Shown here one piece after another: positions 9,148 to 18,048 of a stretch of 64,000 nucleotides of DNA; within the stretch, counting starts at the first letter, position 1; the number at the start of each line of letters is the position of its first letter. The notes under the pieces were generated by a model that was not told the origin of the DNA, ran no database searches, and worked only from the letters and a program-made list of their open reading frames with translations. A program made the position numbers and the translations under genes. The DNA is from an uncultured Eubacteriales bacterium (GTDB taxonomy: Bacteria; Bacillota; Clostridia; Christensenellales; CAG-138): assembly GCA_902765005.1 (NCBI GenBank), contig CACWYB010000005.1:1-64000 (forward strand). Reading direction: 5' to 3'.

Positions 9148-9654
9148 TTATTTGTTTTTGCCGCAGCAGTTCTTATACTTCTTGCCGCTGCCGCAGGGAC
9201 AGGGATCGTTCCGGCCCACCTGAACGGGGGCGACGAAGATTTTCGAAGCCCGGTAGGCCTTGGTGATCTCGTGGCGCTTCTCCTCGGAGAGGACTTCGTT
9301 CCATTCCGGCAGGGTGAAGAGCCATTCGGCCTTGGCTTCATGCATGTTGAAGAAGAGCTTCTCGAAGTCGAAATCCAGGGTGACTTCGCTGTCCTCCGTC
9401 AGCTCGTCCAACGCCTTCTCGCCGCCGGCAAAGGAGGTGTTGGCCCCGTCCAGATACCCGACGAAGGCCACGGGATCCAGCGAAAGCTTCTCCGCCAGCT
9501 CCTTCACCGTGCCGGAAAGGGGCGCGTCATGAGCCAAGAGCACCCGGCGATAGGCCTCGGTCTCCTGGGCAAAGTAGGTGTTCCAATACTGCTGATAGGC
9601 GGCGTCGCTCTGCAGGCTGTCCGCCCGGTCTTTCCATTCGCTGTACAGACTCAT
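9148..9654 (-). CDS. SEC-C metal-binding domain protein
   Basis: Function unknown. The C-terminus [18 protein letters not shown] is the zinc-binding SEC-C motif also found at the end of SecA. Residues 1-140 are mostly helical and acidic, with no other motif I recognise. 168 residues. The start follows AAGGAGAATCAT. It lies 28 bases after rimI at the end of the queA-tgt-tsa operon and just before the tRNA block. Confidence 0.85.
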   Translation of the reverse strand: MSLYSEWKDRADSLQSDAAYQQYWNTYFAQETEAYRRVLLAHDAPLSGTVKELAEKLSLDPVAFVGYLDGANTSFAGGEKALDELTEDSEVTLDFDFEKLFFNMHEAKAEWLFTLPEWNEVLSEEKRHEITKAYRASKIFVAPVQVGRNDPCPCGSGKKYKNCCGKNK

Positions 9655-9682
9655 ATGATTCTCCTTGTTTTGTATGTTCGGC

Positions 9683-10174
9683 TTATTGTAAGATGAAATT
9701 CGATTTTAGGCAAGCATTTTTCTCCACCGTGGCCGAAAGATCCTCGTTCCACAGCAGATAGGCCCCTTCTCCGGTGTCGTCGTAGTAGCGCTTGCGGAAG
9801 CCCTGCTTCGTAAAATCGAAGCTGTAATACAGGTTCTGGGCCCGCAGGTTGGTCTCCCGGACCTCCAGCGTCATCTTCTCGGCGCCCCGGGCTACGGCCG
9901 CTTCCATCATGCCGTAGAGGAGATAGCGGCCCAGGTGCTCCCCCCGCCGCTCGGGAGCGATGGCGATGTTGGTGATGTGGGCCTCGTCGAAGAGCAGCCA
10001 CATGCCCCCGTAGCCGATGACCCGGCCCTCATCCTCCGCCACATAGTAGCGGGCCACGTCGTTATGCAGCTCCCCCAGCAGGGAGAGCTTGGACCAGGGA
10101 GAACGAAAGCTTTGGACCTCGATCTCATAGACCCGGGAGATGTCCCGCTTGGTCATGGGCCGCACCACCATCAT
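9683..10174 (-). CDS. rimI: Ribosomal protein S18-alanine N-acetyltransferase family
   Basis: GNAT-fold acetyltransferase, 163 residues. The acetyl-CoA binding motif A is [20 protein letters not shown], followed by the [21 protein letters not shown] motif typical of RimI. It modifies the N-terminus of S18 or other substrates using acetyl-CoA. The start overlaps tsaB by four bases, and tsaB-rimI pairing is standard, which supports the specific name. Confidence 0.9.
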   Translation of the reverse strand: MMVVRPMTKRDISRVYEIEVQSFRSPWSKLSLLGELHNDVARYYVAEDEGRVIGYGGMWLLFDEAHITNIAIAPERRGEHLGRYLLYGMMEAAVARGAEKMTLEVRETNLRAQNLYYSFDFTKQGFRKRYYDDTGEGAYLLWNEDLSATVEKNACLKSNFILQ

Positions 10175-10773
10175 GGTTTTTGCTTCCTTTCCGCCTGGCT
10201 GGGCCGAAGGTACAGGGGGCTGGCCGTCCTCTCCCCCGCCCGCTTTTCGGCGATCCGGGCGATGTTTCCGGCTTGGGGCAGCGCCTCGTCCGCCCCGGCA
10301 AAGCCGGTGCCGGTGCAGCGGCAGCCCTCAGGCAGCGTTTGCAGGAAGGGTTCGATCTCGATGGCGCAGGGCGGGATCAGGACCGACCCGTCCGCGGCGT
10401 ACACCGCCCCATAGCCGTTTCCGTTGCGGGCGTCGATAACGGCGGCCACCGGGCCGCTGCCCCCCAGCAGAGGGCAGGCAAGGGCCTCCAGGGCGTTGAC
10501 GCTGATCACGGGCAGGCCCAGGGCCAAGGCCATGGCGTTGCCGTGGCAGACGCCGATGCGCACCCCCGTGAAGGAGCCCGGCCCCACGTCCACCGCAATG
10601 GCGGTGAGGGCCTGGGGCGAAAGCTTCGCCTCGGTCAGCAGGGCATCCACGGCGGGCATCACCGTCTCCTCGTGCCTTTGATCGCTCTCGATGCGCTTTT
10701 CAAAGCAGCCCGTCTCCGTGAGCAGGGCCACCGAGGCCACCTGATCCGTTGTTTCCAGGGCAAGAATATTCAT
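10171..10773 (-). CDS. tsaB: tRNA threonylcarbamoyladenosine biosynthesis protein TsaB
   Basis: Scaffold partner of TsaD and TsaE in making t6A at position 37 of ANN-decoding tRNAs. ASKHA fold: MNILALETTDQVASVAL at the N-terminus and VDVGPGSFTGVRIG, the hallmark TsaB motif. 200 residues, slightly short of the usual 220-230. It overlaps tsaE upstream and rimI downstream. A canonical tsaD is not adjacent; a TsaD-like paralog occurs at 24233-25177. Confidence 0.93.
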   Translation of the reverse strand: MNILALETTDQVASVALLTETGCFEKRIESDQRHEETVMPAVDALLTEAKLSPQALTAIAVDVGPGSFTGVRIGVCHGNAMALALGLPVISVNALEALACPLLGGSGPVAAVIDARNGNGYGAVYAADGSVLIPPCAIEIEPFLQTLPEGCRCTGTGFAGADEALPQAGNIARIAEKRAGERTASPLYLRPSQAERKQKP

Positions 10774-11219
10774 AGCTCTCTCACCAGCGCCTCATACACA
10801 TTTCCATGGGGCATGAGCCGGACCCGTCGAGGGTCGGCACCGCTGCCAACGATCTCGATGTCCAGCCGCGCCCGGGGCAGGGCGCCCGGCACCCGGTCCG
10901 CCCATTCCATCAGAATGAGGCCGTTTCGATCCAGATAGTCCTCATACCCCATGGCGTACAGCTCGTCCTCGTCCGCCAGCCGATAGGCGTCGAAATGGAA
11001 GAGAGGCGGCACCGTGGGGTATTCCTGGACGATGGTGAAGGTGGGGCTGTTCACCTGCTGCAGGCCCAGGGCCTTCCCCGCCCCCCGGCAGAGCACGGTC
11101 TTCCCCGCGCCCAGGTCCCCGTAGAGGGCGATGAACCCGCCCTCGGGCAGGGCACGGGCCAGGCGTTCTCCCAGGGCTTCCATCTCCGCTTCGGTTGTGA
11201 ATGTAAGTTCCCGTTCCAT
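10770..11219 (-). CDS. tsaE: tRNA threonylcarbamoyladenosine biosynthesis ATPase TsaE
   Basis: ATPase that resets the TsaB-TsaD complex during t6A formation. The Walker A motif GDLGAGKTVL, SPTFTIVQEY switch, HFDAYRL and the LILMEWADR motif are all present. 149 residues, full length. Its ATG overlaps the tgt stop by one base (TGATG). Confidence 0.95.
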   Translation of the reverse strand: MERELTFTTEAEMEALGERLARALPEGGFIALYGDLGAGKTVLCRGAGKALGLQQVNSPTFTIVQEYPTVPPLFHFDAYRLADEDELYAMGYEDYLDRNGLILMEWADRVPGALPRARLDIEIVGSGADPRRVRLMPHGNVYEALVREL

Positions 11220-12334
11220 CAGAACAGCTTGACCTCCAGAAGCTCCCGGGCAAAGTCCCCGAACCGGTCCTCCGCGATGGCCCGGCGGATATCCGCCATG
11301 AGGCGCACGGAGAAGCGGATATTATGCATGGTGATGAGGGTGCCGGAGAGGATCTCTTCCGCCTTAATGAGGTGGCGGATGTAGGCCCGGGAGAAGTTTT
11401 GACAGGCGTAGCAGTCGCACCCCGCCTCAATGGGGGAGAAATCCTCGGCGTAGGTCTGGTTCCGCAGCATGATCCGCCCCTGGCGGGTGAGGGCCAGGCC
11501 GTTTCGCGCCGCCCGGGTCTGAAGCACGCAGTCGAACATGTCCACGCCCCGGAGCACGCCCTCGATGAGGCAGTCGGGGCTGCCCACGCCCATCAGGTAC
11601 CGGGGCTTATTCTCCGGCATGTAGGGCCGGATGGCGTCCAGCATCTCATACATCTTCTCTTTGGGCTCGCCCACGGACAGCCCCCCGATGCCGTAGCCGG
11701 GGAAATCCATGGCCGCCAACGTTTTGGCGCTCTCGATGCGCAGATCCTCATAGACGCAGCCCTGGACGATGCCGAAGAGGGCCTGATCCGGCCGAGTGTG
11801 GACCTCCTTACAGCGCTCCGCCCAACGATGGGTCCGCTCCATGGCCTTCACGGCGTAGCGATAGTCCGCGGTGCCGGGGGCGCACTCGTCAAAACACATG
11901 GCGATATCCGCGCCCAGGGCCTGCTCCACGGCCATGACGCTCTCGGGCGTGAACAGGTGCTTGCTGCCGTCGATGTGGGAGCGGAAGAGCACGCCGTCCT
12001 CATGGATGTCCCCCTTTTTGGCCAGGGAGAAGACCTGAAAGCCCCCGCTGTCCGTCAGGATGGGCTTGTTCCAATGCATGAAGGTGTGCAGGCCCCCTGC
12101 CTGTTCCACCAGCTTATGGCCGGGGCGCAGGTACAGGTGATAGGTGTTGGACAGCAGGATGGACGCTCCCGTCTCCTCCACGTCCCGAGGGGTCATGGCC
12201 TTCACCGTGGCCTGGGTGCCCACAGGCATATAGACCGGGGTGTCGATGTCCCCATGGGGGGTGTGGAGGCGGCCCAGCCTGGCGCCGGTCTGCTTGTCCA
12301 CATGCAGCACTTCAAAAGAAAAATTGTGGTTCAT
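11219..12334 (-). CDS. tgt: tRNA-guanine transglycosylase
   Basis: Exchanges G34 for preQ1 in GUN-anticodon tRNAs (Asn, Asp, His, Tyr), the insertion step of queuosine synthesis. Motifs: [38 protein letters not shown] (catalytic Asp and substrate pocket), [12 protein letters not shown], and the zinc site CDCYACxxF followed by the downstream His. 371 residues. A tRNA-His(GTG), a substrate, is encoded downstream on the same strand. Four-base overlap with the preceding GNAT gene. Confidence 0.97.
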   Translation of the reverse strand: MNHNFSFEVLHVDKQTGARLGRLHTPHGDIDTPVYMPVGTQATVKAMTPRDVEETGASILLSNTYHLYLRPGHKLVEQAGGLHTFMHWNKPILTDSGGFQVFSLAKKGDIHEDGVLFRSHIDGSKHLFTPESVMAVEQALGADIAMCFDECAPGTADYRYAVKAMERTHRWAERCKEVHTRPDQALFGIVQGCVYEDLRIESAKTLAAMDFPGYGIGGLSVGEPKEKMYEMLDAIRPYMPENKPRYLMGVGSPDCLIEGVLRGVDMFDCVLQTRAARNGLALTRQGRIMLRNQTYAEDFSPIEAGCDCYACQNFSRAYIRHLIKAEEILSGTLITMHNIRFSVRLMADIRRAIAEDRFGDFARELLEVKLF

Positions 12335-12861
12335 AGTCTTTTTCTCAAATACTCTTCCCGGGTGATTTCCCAGCTCGTGATGCCGTCCTGTTCGCGCAAT
12401 TCCCGAAAGCCGACCGCTCTATGGATCCTGCTGGCTTCCTTTCGCGATAGCTCAAACTCATTGTGGATACAGGGGATGTCCATCTCCAGGAATGCGTGAT
12501 CAAGCAGCAGCTGCAATGCCGGAGCGCCATATCCTTTGCCCCGGAACGGAGCGTGGATCAGAATGCCCATGTCCCACCAGTTGCCGCTCGCTGAACGGTG
12601 GAGGCACACTTCACCCAGCCATTGTCCATCGTTACCCCGCTGGATATACGCATAGTACCGCTCCGGCTCCCGGCCGATCCAATCCCCGAACCAGTCCGCC
12701 CAGGCCGTCTCCGGGAAGTCGATGCACCCCGTATCCTGATGATAGCCTGAAAAAGAAACATCATAGCCCGCGTTATAGCCCATGGTGATGGGGTCTGCCA
12801 TCATCCGTTGGCGAAACCAAAGGTCCTCCATACGGGGAACGAATAGCCTCAACTGCTCCAT
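12331..12861 (-). CDS. GNAT family N-acetyltransferase
   Basis: RimJ/RimL-like acetyltransferase of 176 residues. The motif A region reads [20 protein letters not shown], with [20 protein letters not shown] as motif B. Substrate unknown. It is inserted between queA and tgt, eight bases after queA and overlapping tgt by four, so it is translated with the queuosine genes. It could act on a modified tRNA or ribosomal protein, but nothing in the sequence proves this. Confidence 0.85.
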   Translation of the reverse strand: MEQLRLFVPRMEDLWFRQRMMADPITMGYNAGYDVSFSGYHQDTGCIDFPETAWADWFGDWIGREPERYYAYIQRGNDGQWLGEVCLHRSASGNWWDMGILIHAPFRGKGYGAPALQLLLDHAFLEMDIPCIHNEFELSRKEASRIHRAVGFRELREQDGITSWEITREEYLRKRL

Positions 12862-12869
12862 ATACCCCT

Positions 12870-13895
12870 CTATTCAAACAAACAGGCATCGCCAAAGCTG
12901 AAGAAGCGATACTTCTCCTGCACGGCGTGCTCATAGACCCGCAGAACCTCCTCCCGGCCCGCGAAGGCTGAGACCAGCATCAGGAGCGTGCTCTCCGGCA
13001 GGTGGAAGTTGGTGATGAGGGCGTCCACGGCCTTATAGCGGTAGCCGGGGGTGATGTAGATGCCCGTATATCCGCTGCCGGGGTGAACGACACCGTCGTC
13101 GGTGGCCACGCTTTCCAGGGTGCGGACGGAGGTGGTGCCCACGCAGACGATCCGGCCACCGGCAGCGCGGGCGTCGTTGATGGCCTTGGCCGCTTCCTCC
13201 GTGACCCGGTAGAACTCCTGGTGCATCTGGTGGTCCTCGATGTTCTCCTCGCTCACCGGCCGGAAGGTGCCCAGGCCCACATGGAGCAGCACGTCCACGA
13301 TCTTCACGCCCTTGGCTTCGATCTGTTGCAAAAGCTCCTTGGTGAAGTGGAGCCCGGCGGTGGGGGCGGCGGCGCTGCCCCGGGTGACGGCGTAAACGGT
13401 CTGATACCGCTCCTTGTCGGCAAGGCGCTCGGTGATATAGGGCGGCAGGGGCATCTGCCCGGCCCTGTCCAGCACCTCCTCAAAGATGCCGTCATAGAGA
13501 AGCTCCACCCGCTTGCCGCCGTCCATGGGGGCGTCCCCCAGGACCTTGACGGAAAGCTCCGGCGTCACCTCATAGACCGTGCCGGCCTTGGCGCGCTTGG
13601 CGGGCTTGCACAGGCACTCCCACTCGTCCCCCTCCAGGCGGCTGAGGAGCAGGAACTCCATGGTGCCGCCGGTCTCGGGCCTGTGGCCGATGAGCCGGGC
13701 GGGGATAACCCGGGTGTTGTTCCGCACCAGCACGTCGCCGGGATGCAGGTGGTCAAGCACGTCCGTGAACACCCCGTCCGTGACGGCGCCGGACTTCCGG
13801 TCATATATGAGGAGCCTGGATTCGCTGCGCACCGGGGCCGGTGTCTGGGCGATGAGCTCCTTGGGCAGATCATAGAAAAAGTCGCTGGTCTTCAA
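12870..13895 (-). CDS. queA: tRNA preQ1(34) S-adenosylmethionine ribosyltransferase
   Basis: Turns preQ1 in tRNA into epoxyqueuosine using the ribosyl group of SAM. The start KTSDFFYDLPKELIAQTP, then SRLLIYDRKSG, RNNTRVIPARL, TAGLHFTKELL and HVGLGTFRPV are QueA motifs. I select the TTG at 13895: GAGGTGCGC lies before it, it gives the family length of 341 and the usual N-terminus. An upstream ATG at 13934 overlaps the -10 box of the promoter and so should not be in the mRNA. First gene of the queA-GNAT-tgt-tsaE-tsaB-rimI-SEC-C operon. Confidence 0.94.
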   Translation of the reverse strand: MKTSDFFYDLPKELIAQTPAPVRSESRLLIYDRKSGAVTDGVFTDVLDHLHPGDVLVRNNTRVIPARLIGHRPETGGTMEFLLLSRLEGDEWECLCKPAKRAKAGTVYEVTPELSVKVLGDAPMDGGKRVELLYDGIFEEVLDRAGQMPLPPYITERLADKERYQTVYAVTRGSAAAPTAGLHFTKELLQQIEAKGVKIVDVLLHVGLGTFRPVSEENIEDHQMHQEFYRVTEEAAKAINDARAAGGRIVCVGTTSVRTLESVATDDGVVHPGSGYTGIYITPGYRYKAVDALITNFHLPESTLLMLVSAFAGREEVLRVYEHAVQEKYRFFSFGDACLFE

Positions 13896-13925
13896 AGCGC
13901 ACCTCAAGGTAAACAATTCTTCCCT

Positions 13926-13954
13926 ATTATACATATCTCGTCCCCTCCGCGCAA
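13926..13954 (-). promoter_or_regulatory. Promoter of the queA operon
   Basis: Minus-strand TTGCGC (13949-13954), 17-bp spacer, perfect TATAAT (13926-13931). Predicted start near 13919, giving a leader of about 23 bases before the TTG start. Confidence 0.75.
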
Positions 13955-14005
13955 CAGAAAAAAACGGTGTGCGGACAGGTACTTTCTTTTTTCCCATGCC
14001 TATGG

Positions 14006-14011
14006 TATACT
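14006..14011 (+). promoter_or_regulatory. Extended -10 promoter of the DUF1538 gene
   Basis: TGG-TATACT gives an extended -10 motif; the -35 region (TTTCTT at 13983-13988) is weak. The predicted transcription start is near 14018, only about four bases before the ATG. Confidence 0.6.
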
Positions 14012-14021
14012 GCAAATTGCT

Positions 14022-15554
14022 ATGAGCGAATTCAATCGACAAAAAGCCATCATCCTAGAAAAGGTGCGGGAGAGCATCTTTTCGGTGCTGCCGATTCTGT
14101 GCATCGTTTGTTTGCTGTGCCTGTTTGTCACCCCACTGCCCACGGGTCACATGCTCTCCTTCCTGGTGGGGTCGCTGTTCGTGGTGGCGGGCATGGGGCT
14201 CTTCACCGTGGGCGCGGAAAGCTCCATGACGCCCATCGGCAGCCGGGTGGGGTCCGCCCTGACCAAGTCCAAGAAGCTATGGCTCATTCTGCTGGTCAGC
14301 TTCCTTTTGGGCGCCGCAGTCACGGTTTCCGAGCCGGATCTGCAGGTGCTGGCCACTTCCGTCCCCCACATCCACACGGTGGTGCTGCTTTTGGTGGTGA
14401 GCGTGGGCGTGGGGCTGTTTTTAGCTTTGGCTATGTTCCGTATCCTCACGGGCATCCGGCTTCGGTATCTGCTGCTGGGGTTCTATGGGCTGATCTTCCT
14501 GCTCTGCCTCTTTGTGAACAAAAGCTTTTTATCCGTGGCCTTCGACTCCGGCGGCGTGACCACCGGCCCCATGACCGTGCCCTTCATCCTGGCCATGGGC
14601 CTGGGCGTGTCCCGGATCCGCAGCGACAGCAACGCCGAGTCGGACAGCTTCGGCCTGGTGTCCCTCTGCTCCATCGGGCCCATCCTCGCCGTGCTGGTGC
14701 TGAGCCTGTTTTACGGCCAGGGGGACGGGACCGTATCCGCCGCAGTGACGGTCCATGAGACCACCACGGAGCTGGGCTATGCCTACCTCTTTGCTCTGCC
14801 TCAGTATCTGAAGGAAACGGCGGTGGCCCTGCTGCCCATTCTGGTCATATTCCTGGTGTTCCAGGCTGTGAGCTTTCGGATGGATCTGAGGAGCTTTTCC
14901 AAGATCCTCATGGGCATTGGGTTCACGTATCTGGGACTGGTGCTGTTTTTGACCGGAGTGAACGTGGGCTTTTCTTCTCTGGGCAGCGTCCTGGGGGCGG
15001 CCCTCACCCAAGGGGCTCTGCGGCGGTTCCTCATCCCGCTGGCCATGCTGCTGGGCTGGTTCATCATCTCCGCGGAGCCGGCGGTGCAGGTGCTGCAAAA
15101 GCAGATCGAGCAGGTAAGCTCCGGCGCCATCTCCGGCAAGTCCATCAAGCTGGGCCTGGCCGTGGCCATCGCCCTGGCCATGGGCATCTCCATGCTGCGG
15201 GTGCTCACGGGGCTGTCGCTCCTCTATTTCCTGATCCCCGGGTATGTGGTGTCGCTGGCCCTGTCCTTCTTTGTGCCGGATATCTACACCGCCATCGCCT
15301 TCGACTCCGGCGGCGTGGCCTCCGGCCCCATGACCGCCGCCTTCATGCTCCAGTTCATGATCGGCGCCAGCACGGCCCTGGGGGGCAACGTGCTCTCCGA
15401 TGCCTTCGGGATCGTGGCCATGGTGGCGCTGATGCCGCTGATCACCATTCAGCTGCTGGGCGTTCGGGCAGCCATCCGCGAACGCAGGGCTGCTGCCGGT
15501 ACGGAGGAATACGGCGAAGCGGACATCATCGAACTGTGGGAGGCGGCCGCATGA
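14022..15554 (+). CDS. DUF1538 family membrane protein (duplicated domain)
   Basis: Integral membrane protein of 510 residues with about 12-14 hydrophobic segments. It consists of two homologous halves: each contains a FDSGGVxxGPMT motif (about residues 175-190 and 425-440), the hallmark of DUF1538 proteins, and each has a PTGHMLSFLVG-like opening helix. Such proteins are presumed transporters; the substrate is unknown. The next gene overlaps by four bases and encodes a PII-like protein, suggesting regulation in the way GlnK controls AmtB. There is no Shine-Dalgarno and the start codon is nearly at the predicted transcript start. The C-terminal 30 residues are hydrophilic. Confidence 0.88.
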   Translation: MSEFNRQKAIILEKVRESIFSVLPILCIVCLLCLFVTPLPTGHMLSFLVGSLFVVAGMGLFTVGAESSMTPIGSRVGSALTKSKKLWLILLVSFLLGAAVTVSEPDLQVLATSVPHIHTVVLLLVVSVGVGLFLALAMFRILTGIRLRYLLLGFYGLIFLLCLFVNKSFLSVAFDSGGVTTGPMTVPFILAMGLGVSRIRSDSNAESDSFGLVSLCSIGPILAVLVLSLFYGQGDGTVSAAVTVHETTTELGYAYLFALPQYLKETAVALLPILVIFLVFQAVSFRMDLRSFSKILMGIGFTYLGLVLFLTGVNVGFSSLGSVLGAALTQGALRRFLIPLAMLLGWFIISAEPAVQVLQKQIEQVSSGAISGKSIKLGLAVAIALAMGISMLRVLTGLSLLYFLIPGYVVSLALSFFVPDIYTAIAFDSGGVASGPMTAAFMLQFMIGASTALGGNVLSDAFGIVAMVALMPLITIQLLGVRAAIRERRAAAGTEEYGEADIIELWEAAA

Positions 15555-16210
15555 ACTATATCCTCTCCATCATCAACCCCTACGGGGCCAACATCATGAA
15601 GAAGATCTGCGAGGAGCTGGCATTGCCCATCGTGCTGTCCACCCCCTGCCAGGGCACGGCGTCCCGGACCATGCTGGATCTACTGGGCATGGACTCCAAG
15701 GACAGGCGCCTGTTCATCACCGTAGCCAGCCCCGAGCAGACAAAGGCCCTGGTGCAGGAGCAGAAGAAACGGCTGTATATCGACGCCCCAGGCAACGGCG
15801 TGACCATCGGCGTACCCATCAAGAGTGTAGGAGGGAGCAAAACATTGGCATTCTTATCCAACGGGCAGAACGTGAAGGGGGCGCCCACCCTCAACTTTGA
15901 ATATGAGCTCATCATGGTCATCGCCAACCAGGGCGCCACAAACCAGGTCATGGACGCGGCCCGGTCGGCGGGAGCCCGGGGCGGCACGGTGATCCACGGT
16001 CTGGGCACCGGCAGCAAGAACGCTCAGATGTTCTACAAGGTGTCCATCGCCTCGGAGAAGGAGGTCATCCTCATCGTCTCCGCCGCGGCGCAGAAGGCCG
16101 CCATCATGAAGGCGATCATCGAGCAGGCCGGTCCCGACACCAAGGCAGGTGCCATCGCCTTCTCTCTGCCTGTTTCGGAAGTGGCCGGATTCGGGCTCAA
16201 AGCGGATTGA
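15551..16210 (+). CDS. Tandem PII-like regulatory protein
   Basis: 219-residue cytoplasmic protein with two PII-like ferredoxin folds in one chain. The first half begins MNYILSIINPYGANIMKKIC. The second half begins YELIMVIANQGATNQVMDAARSAGARGGTVIHG, closely resembling the beta1-alpha1-beta2 of PII proteins with GTVIHGLGTG at the usual nucleotide-binding loop, and the EKEVILIVSAAAQKAAI strand-helix follows. The uridylylation Tyr of the T-loop is not evident. It overlaps the DUF1538 gene by ATGA, so it probably binds a nucleotide and gates that transporter. A single-domain GlnB is about half this length. Confidence 0.85.
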   Translation: MNYILSIINPYGANIMKKICEELALPIVLSTPCQGTASRTMLDLLGMDSKDRRLFITVASPEQTKALVQEQKKRLYIDAPGNGVTIGVPIKSVGGSKTLAFLSNGQNVKGAPTLNFEYELIMVIANQGATNQVMDAARSAGARGGTVIHGLGTGSKNAQMFYKVSIASEKEVILIVSAAAQKAAIMKAIIEQAGPDTKAGAIAFSLPVSEVAGFGLKAD

Positions 16211-16263
16211 TTATTGCTTCGTGCCCTTTCCTGAAAGAAAAGGTGTCCAAAGCTTAAGAATAC

Positions 16264-16312
16264 AAAAAAGCTCAGGAAATTTGTGTATCAGTCTTCCTGA
16301 GCTTTTCTTTTT
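16264..16312. terminator. Bidirectional terminator between the PII-like gene and recN
   Basis: Stem AAAAGCTCAGGAA/TTCCTGAGCTTTT with T-runs on both outer sides. It serves the convergent PII-like and recN genes. Confidence 0.88.
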
Positions 16313-16321
16313 GCGCCGCTC

Positions 16322-16341
16322 TTTCTTTTCTCAGAAAAGAA
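16322..16341. repeat. Pyrimidine/purine hairpin repeat, copy A
   Basis: Hairpin TTTCTTTTC/GAAAAGAAA directly beside the terminator. Together with 16264-16312 it matches, in reverse orientation, the segment at 52337-52400. No coding content. Confidence 0.7.
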
Positions 16342-16362
16342 AAAGCAGAAAATAAAAGGCGT

Positions 16363-18036
16363 TTAGTTTTCTCTCGCGCTCCGGAGCAGGTTCCGGGCGT
16401 GCTGGATGGCCAAGGGGTCGTTGACGCTGCCCATGATCCGGGCCAGCTCCGCCGGCCGCTCCTCGTCGGAGAGGGGCTTCACCGCGGACCGGGTCGTCTC
16501 CCCCACGGTCTCCTTGTAGATATAGTATTGCCGATCCGCCCGGGCCGCGATCTGGGCCAGGTGGGTCACGCACAACAGCTGATGGGTCCGGGACAGCTCC
16601 TGCATCTTCTTGGCCACGGCGTTGGCGATGAGGCCGGAGATGCCCGTGTCGATCTCGTCGAAGATCAGGGTCCCGATCTCGTCCGCCCCGGACAGGGCCG
16701 CCTTGAAGGAGAGCATGACCCGGGAGATCTCGCCTCCGGACGCCACCCGGGTCAAGGGCTTCTCCGGCTCGCCCCGGTTGGCGGAAAAGAGGAAGGCAAC
16801 ATCGTCCACCCCGTTCTCCGAAAGGACCGCCGGCGCCACCGGCGTGAACCCCGCCGAAAAGGAGGCGTAGGGCATACCCATGTCCTTCAGATTTCCTTCG
16901 ATGGCCATTTTCAGCCGTCCCGCGGCCTCCTGGCGCCGGCGGGAAAGGAGCTCCGCATCCGCGGTGAAGGTTTTCAAGGCCTCCCGCTCCGCCTGCTCCA
17001 GCTCGGCAAGCCTGTCCTCGCCGCCCAAAAGCTCCTGCTGCTCCGCCCGAAGCCCCTCCGCATAGGCGAGGATCTCCTCGATATCGGCTCCGTATTTGCG
17101 CTTTAATTGCTCGATCAGGTACAGGCGGCTCTCTATCTCGTCCAGGGCGTTGGGGTCGTAGGAAAGGCCGTTCAGGGCGTCACGGAGGCTGTAGGCCACA
17201 TCCTCCAGGGTGTAGTAGGCGTCCTCGGTCTGCCTGGCGGCGGTCTGATACGCCTCGCCGTATTCCCCCAGGGCGGCAAGGCAGCGCTTGGCCTCCGCCA
17301 CCTGCCCCAGGGCCCCCTGCTCCTCGTAGAGGGCGTCGTAGGCCGCCTGCAGATTCCCCTCGATGGCGGCAAAGTTCTGCAGCTGCTTCTTTCTCAGGTC
17401 CAGCTGCTCCTCTTCCCCGGGCTGCAGGTCCGCCCCGTCGATCTCCTTGAGCTCAAAGGCGATCACGTCCAGGCGCCTGGCCCGCTCCTTCAGGCTGCTC
17501 TGCAGCTTCTCCCGGGCGCCGCGGGCGTCCAGGGCGGCATGGCGCGCCTCCCGCATCCGGGTCAGCAGCCCGTCGGCGTCGCTGCCCGCAAAGGCGTCCA
17601 GCAGCCCCAGGTGAGTCTTCTCGTTCAGCAGGGACTGGTGGGCGTGCTGGCCGTGCATATCCACCAGCATGTCCCCCACGGTCTTCAGTTCCGCGGCGCT
17701 GACCAGGGTGCCGTTGATCCGGCAGACGCTCTTCCCGCTGGCGTAGAGCTCCCGATAGAGGGTGACCTCCTCCCCGTCATACAACTCCTGGTCCATCAGA
17801 TACTCGGCCGCGGCCGTGCCCTCCTTCACCGTGAACAGGGCCTCCACCGCCCCCTTCTGGGCGCCGGTGCGGATGCTCTCCCGGTAGGCTCTCTCGCCCA
17901 AGGCCAATCCAACGGACTCGATCAGAATGGATTTGCCCGCGCCGGTTTCCCCCGTCAGCGCAGAAAAGCCCTCCTCAAAGTCCAGGGAGAGCTTATCGAT
18001 CAATGCAATATTGGTTATGGTCAGGTGCCTGAGCAC
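16363..18036 (-). CDS. recN: DNA repair protein RecN
   Basis: SMC-like ATPase that gathers broken DNA ends in recombinational repair. N-terminal MLRHLTITNIALIDKLSLDF and Walker A GETGAGKSIL; long central coiled coil (about residues 150-370); C-terminal signature VASGGEISRVMLSFK and Walker B LIFDEIDTGISG. 557 residues, full length. Last gene of the long asp23/nusB-to-recN series, as in other Bacillota where argR precedes recN. Confidence 0.97.
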   Translation of the reverse strand: MLRHLTITNIALIDKLSLDFEEGFSALTGETGAGKSILIESVGLALGERAYRESIRTGAQKGAVEALFTVKEGTAAAEYLMDQELYDGEEVTLYRELYASGKSVCRINGTLVSAAELKTVGDMLVDMHGQHAHQSLLNEKTHLGLLDAFAGSDADGLLTRMREARHAALDARGAREKLQSSLKERARRLDVIAFELKEIDGADLQPGEEEQLDLRKKQLQNFAAIEGNLQAAYDALYEEQGALGQVAEAKRCLAALGEYGEAYQTAARQTEDAYYTLEDVAYSLRDALNGLSYDPNALDEIESRLYLIEQLKRKYGADIEEILAYAEGLRAEQQELLGGEDRLAELEQAEREALKTFTADAELLSRRRQEAAGRLKMAIEGNLKDMGMPYASFSAGFTPVAPAVLSENGVDDVAFLFSANRGEPEKPLTRVASGGEISRVMLSFKAALSGADEIGTLIFDEIDTGISGLIANAVAKKMQELSRTHQLLCVTHLAQIAARADRQYYIYKETVGETTRSAVKPLSDEERPAELARIMGSVNDPLAIQHARNLLRSAREN

Positions 18037-18048
18037 GGCTATGCTCCT

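Noticed and set aside
13896..14042. ATG starts for queA at 13934 or 14042
   Set aside because: The promoter TATAAT overlaps the ATG at 13934 and the 14042 start lies upstream of the promoter. The TTG at 13895 fits the family N-terminus.
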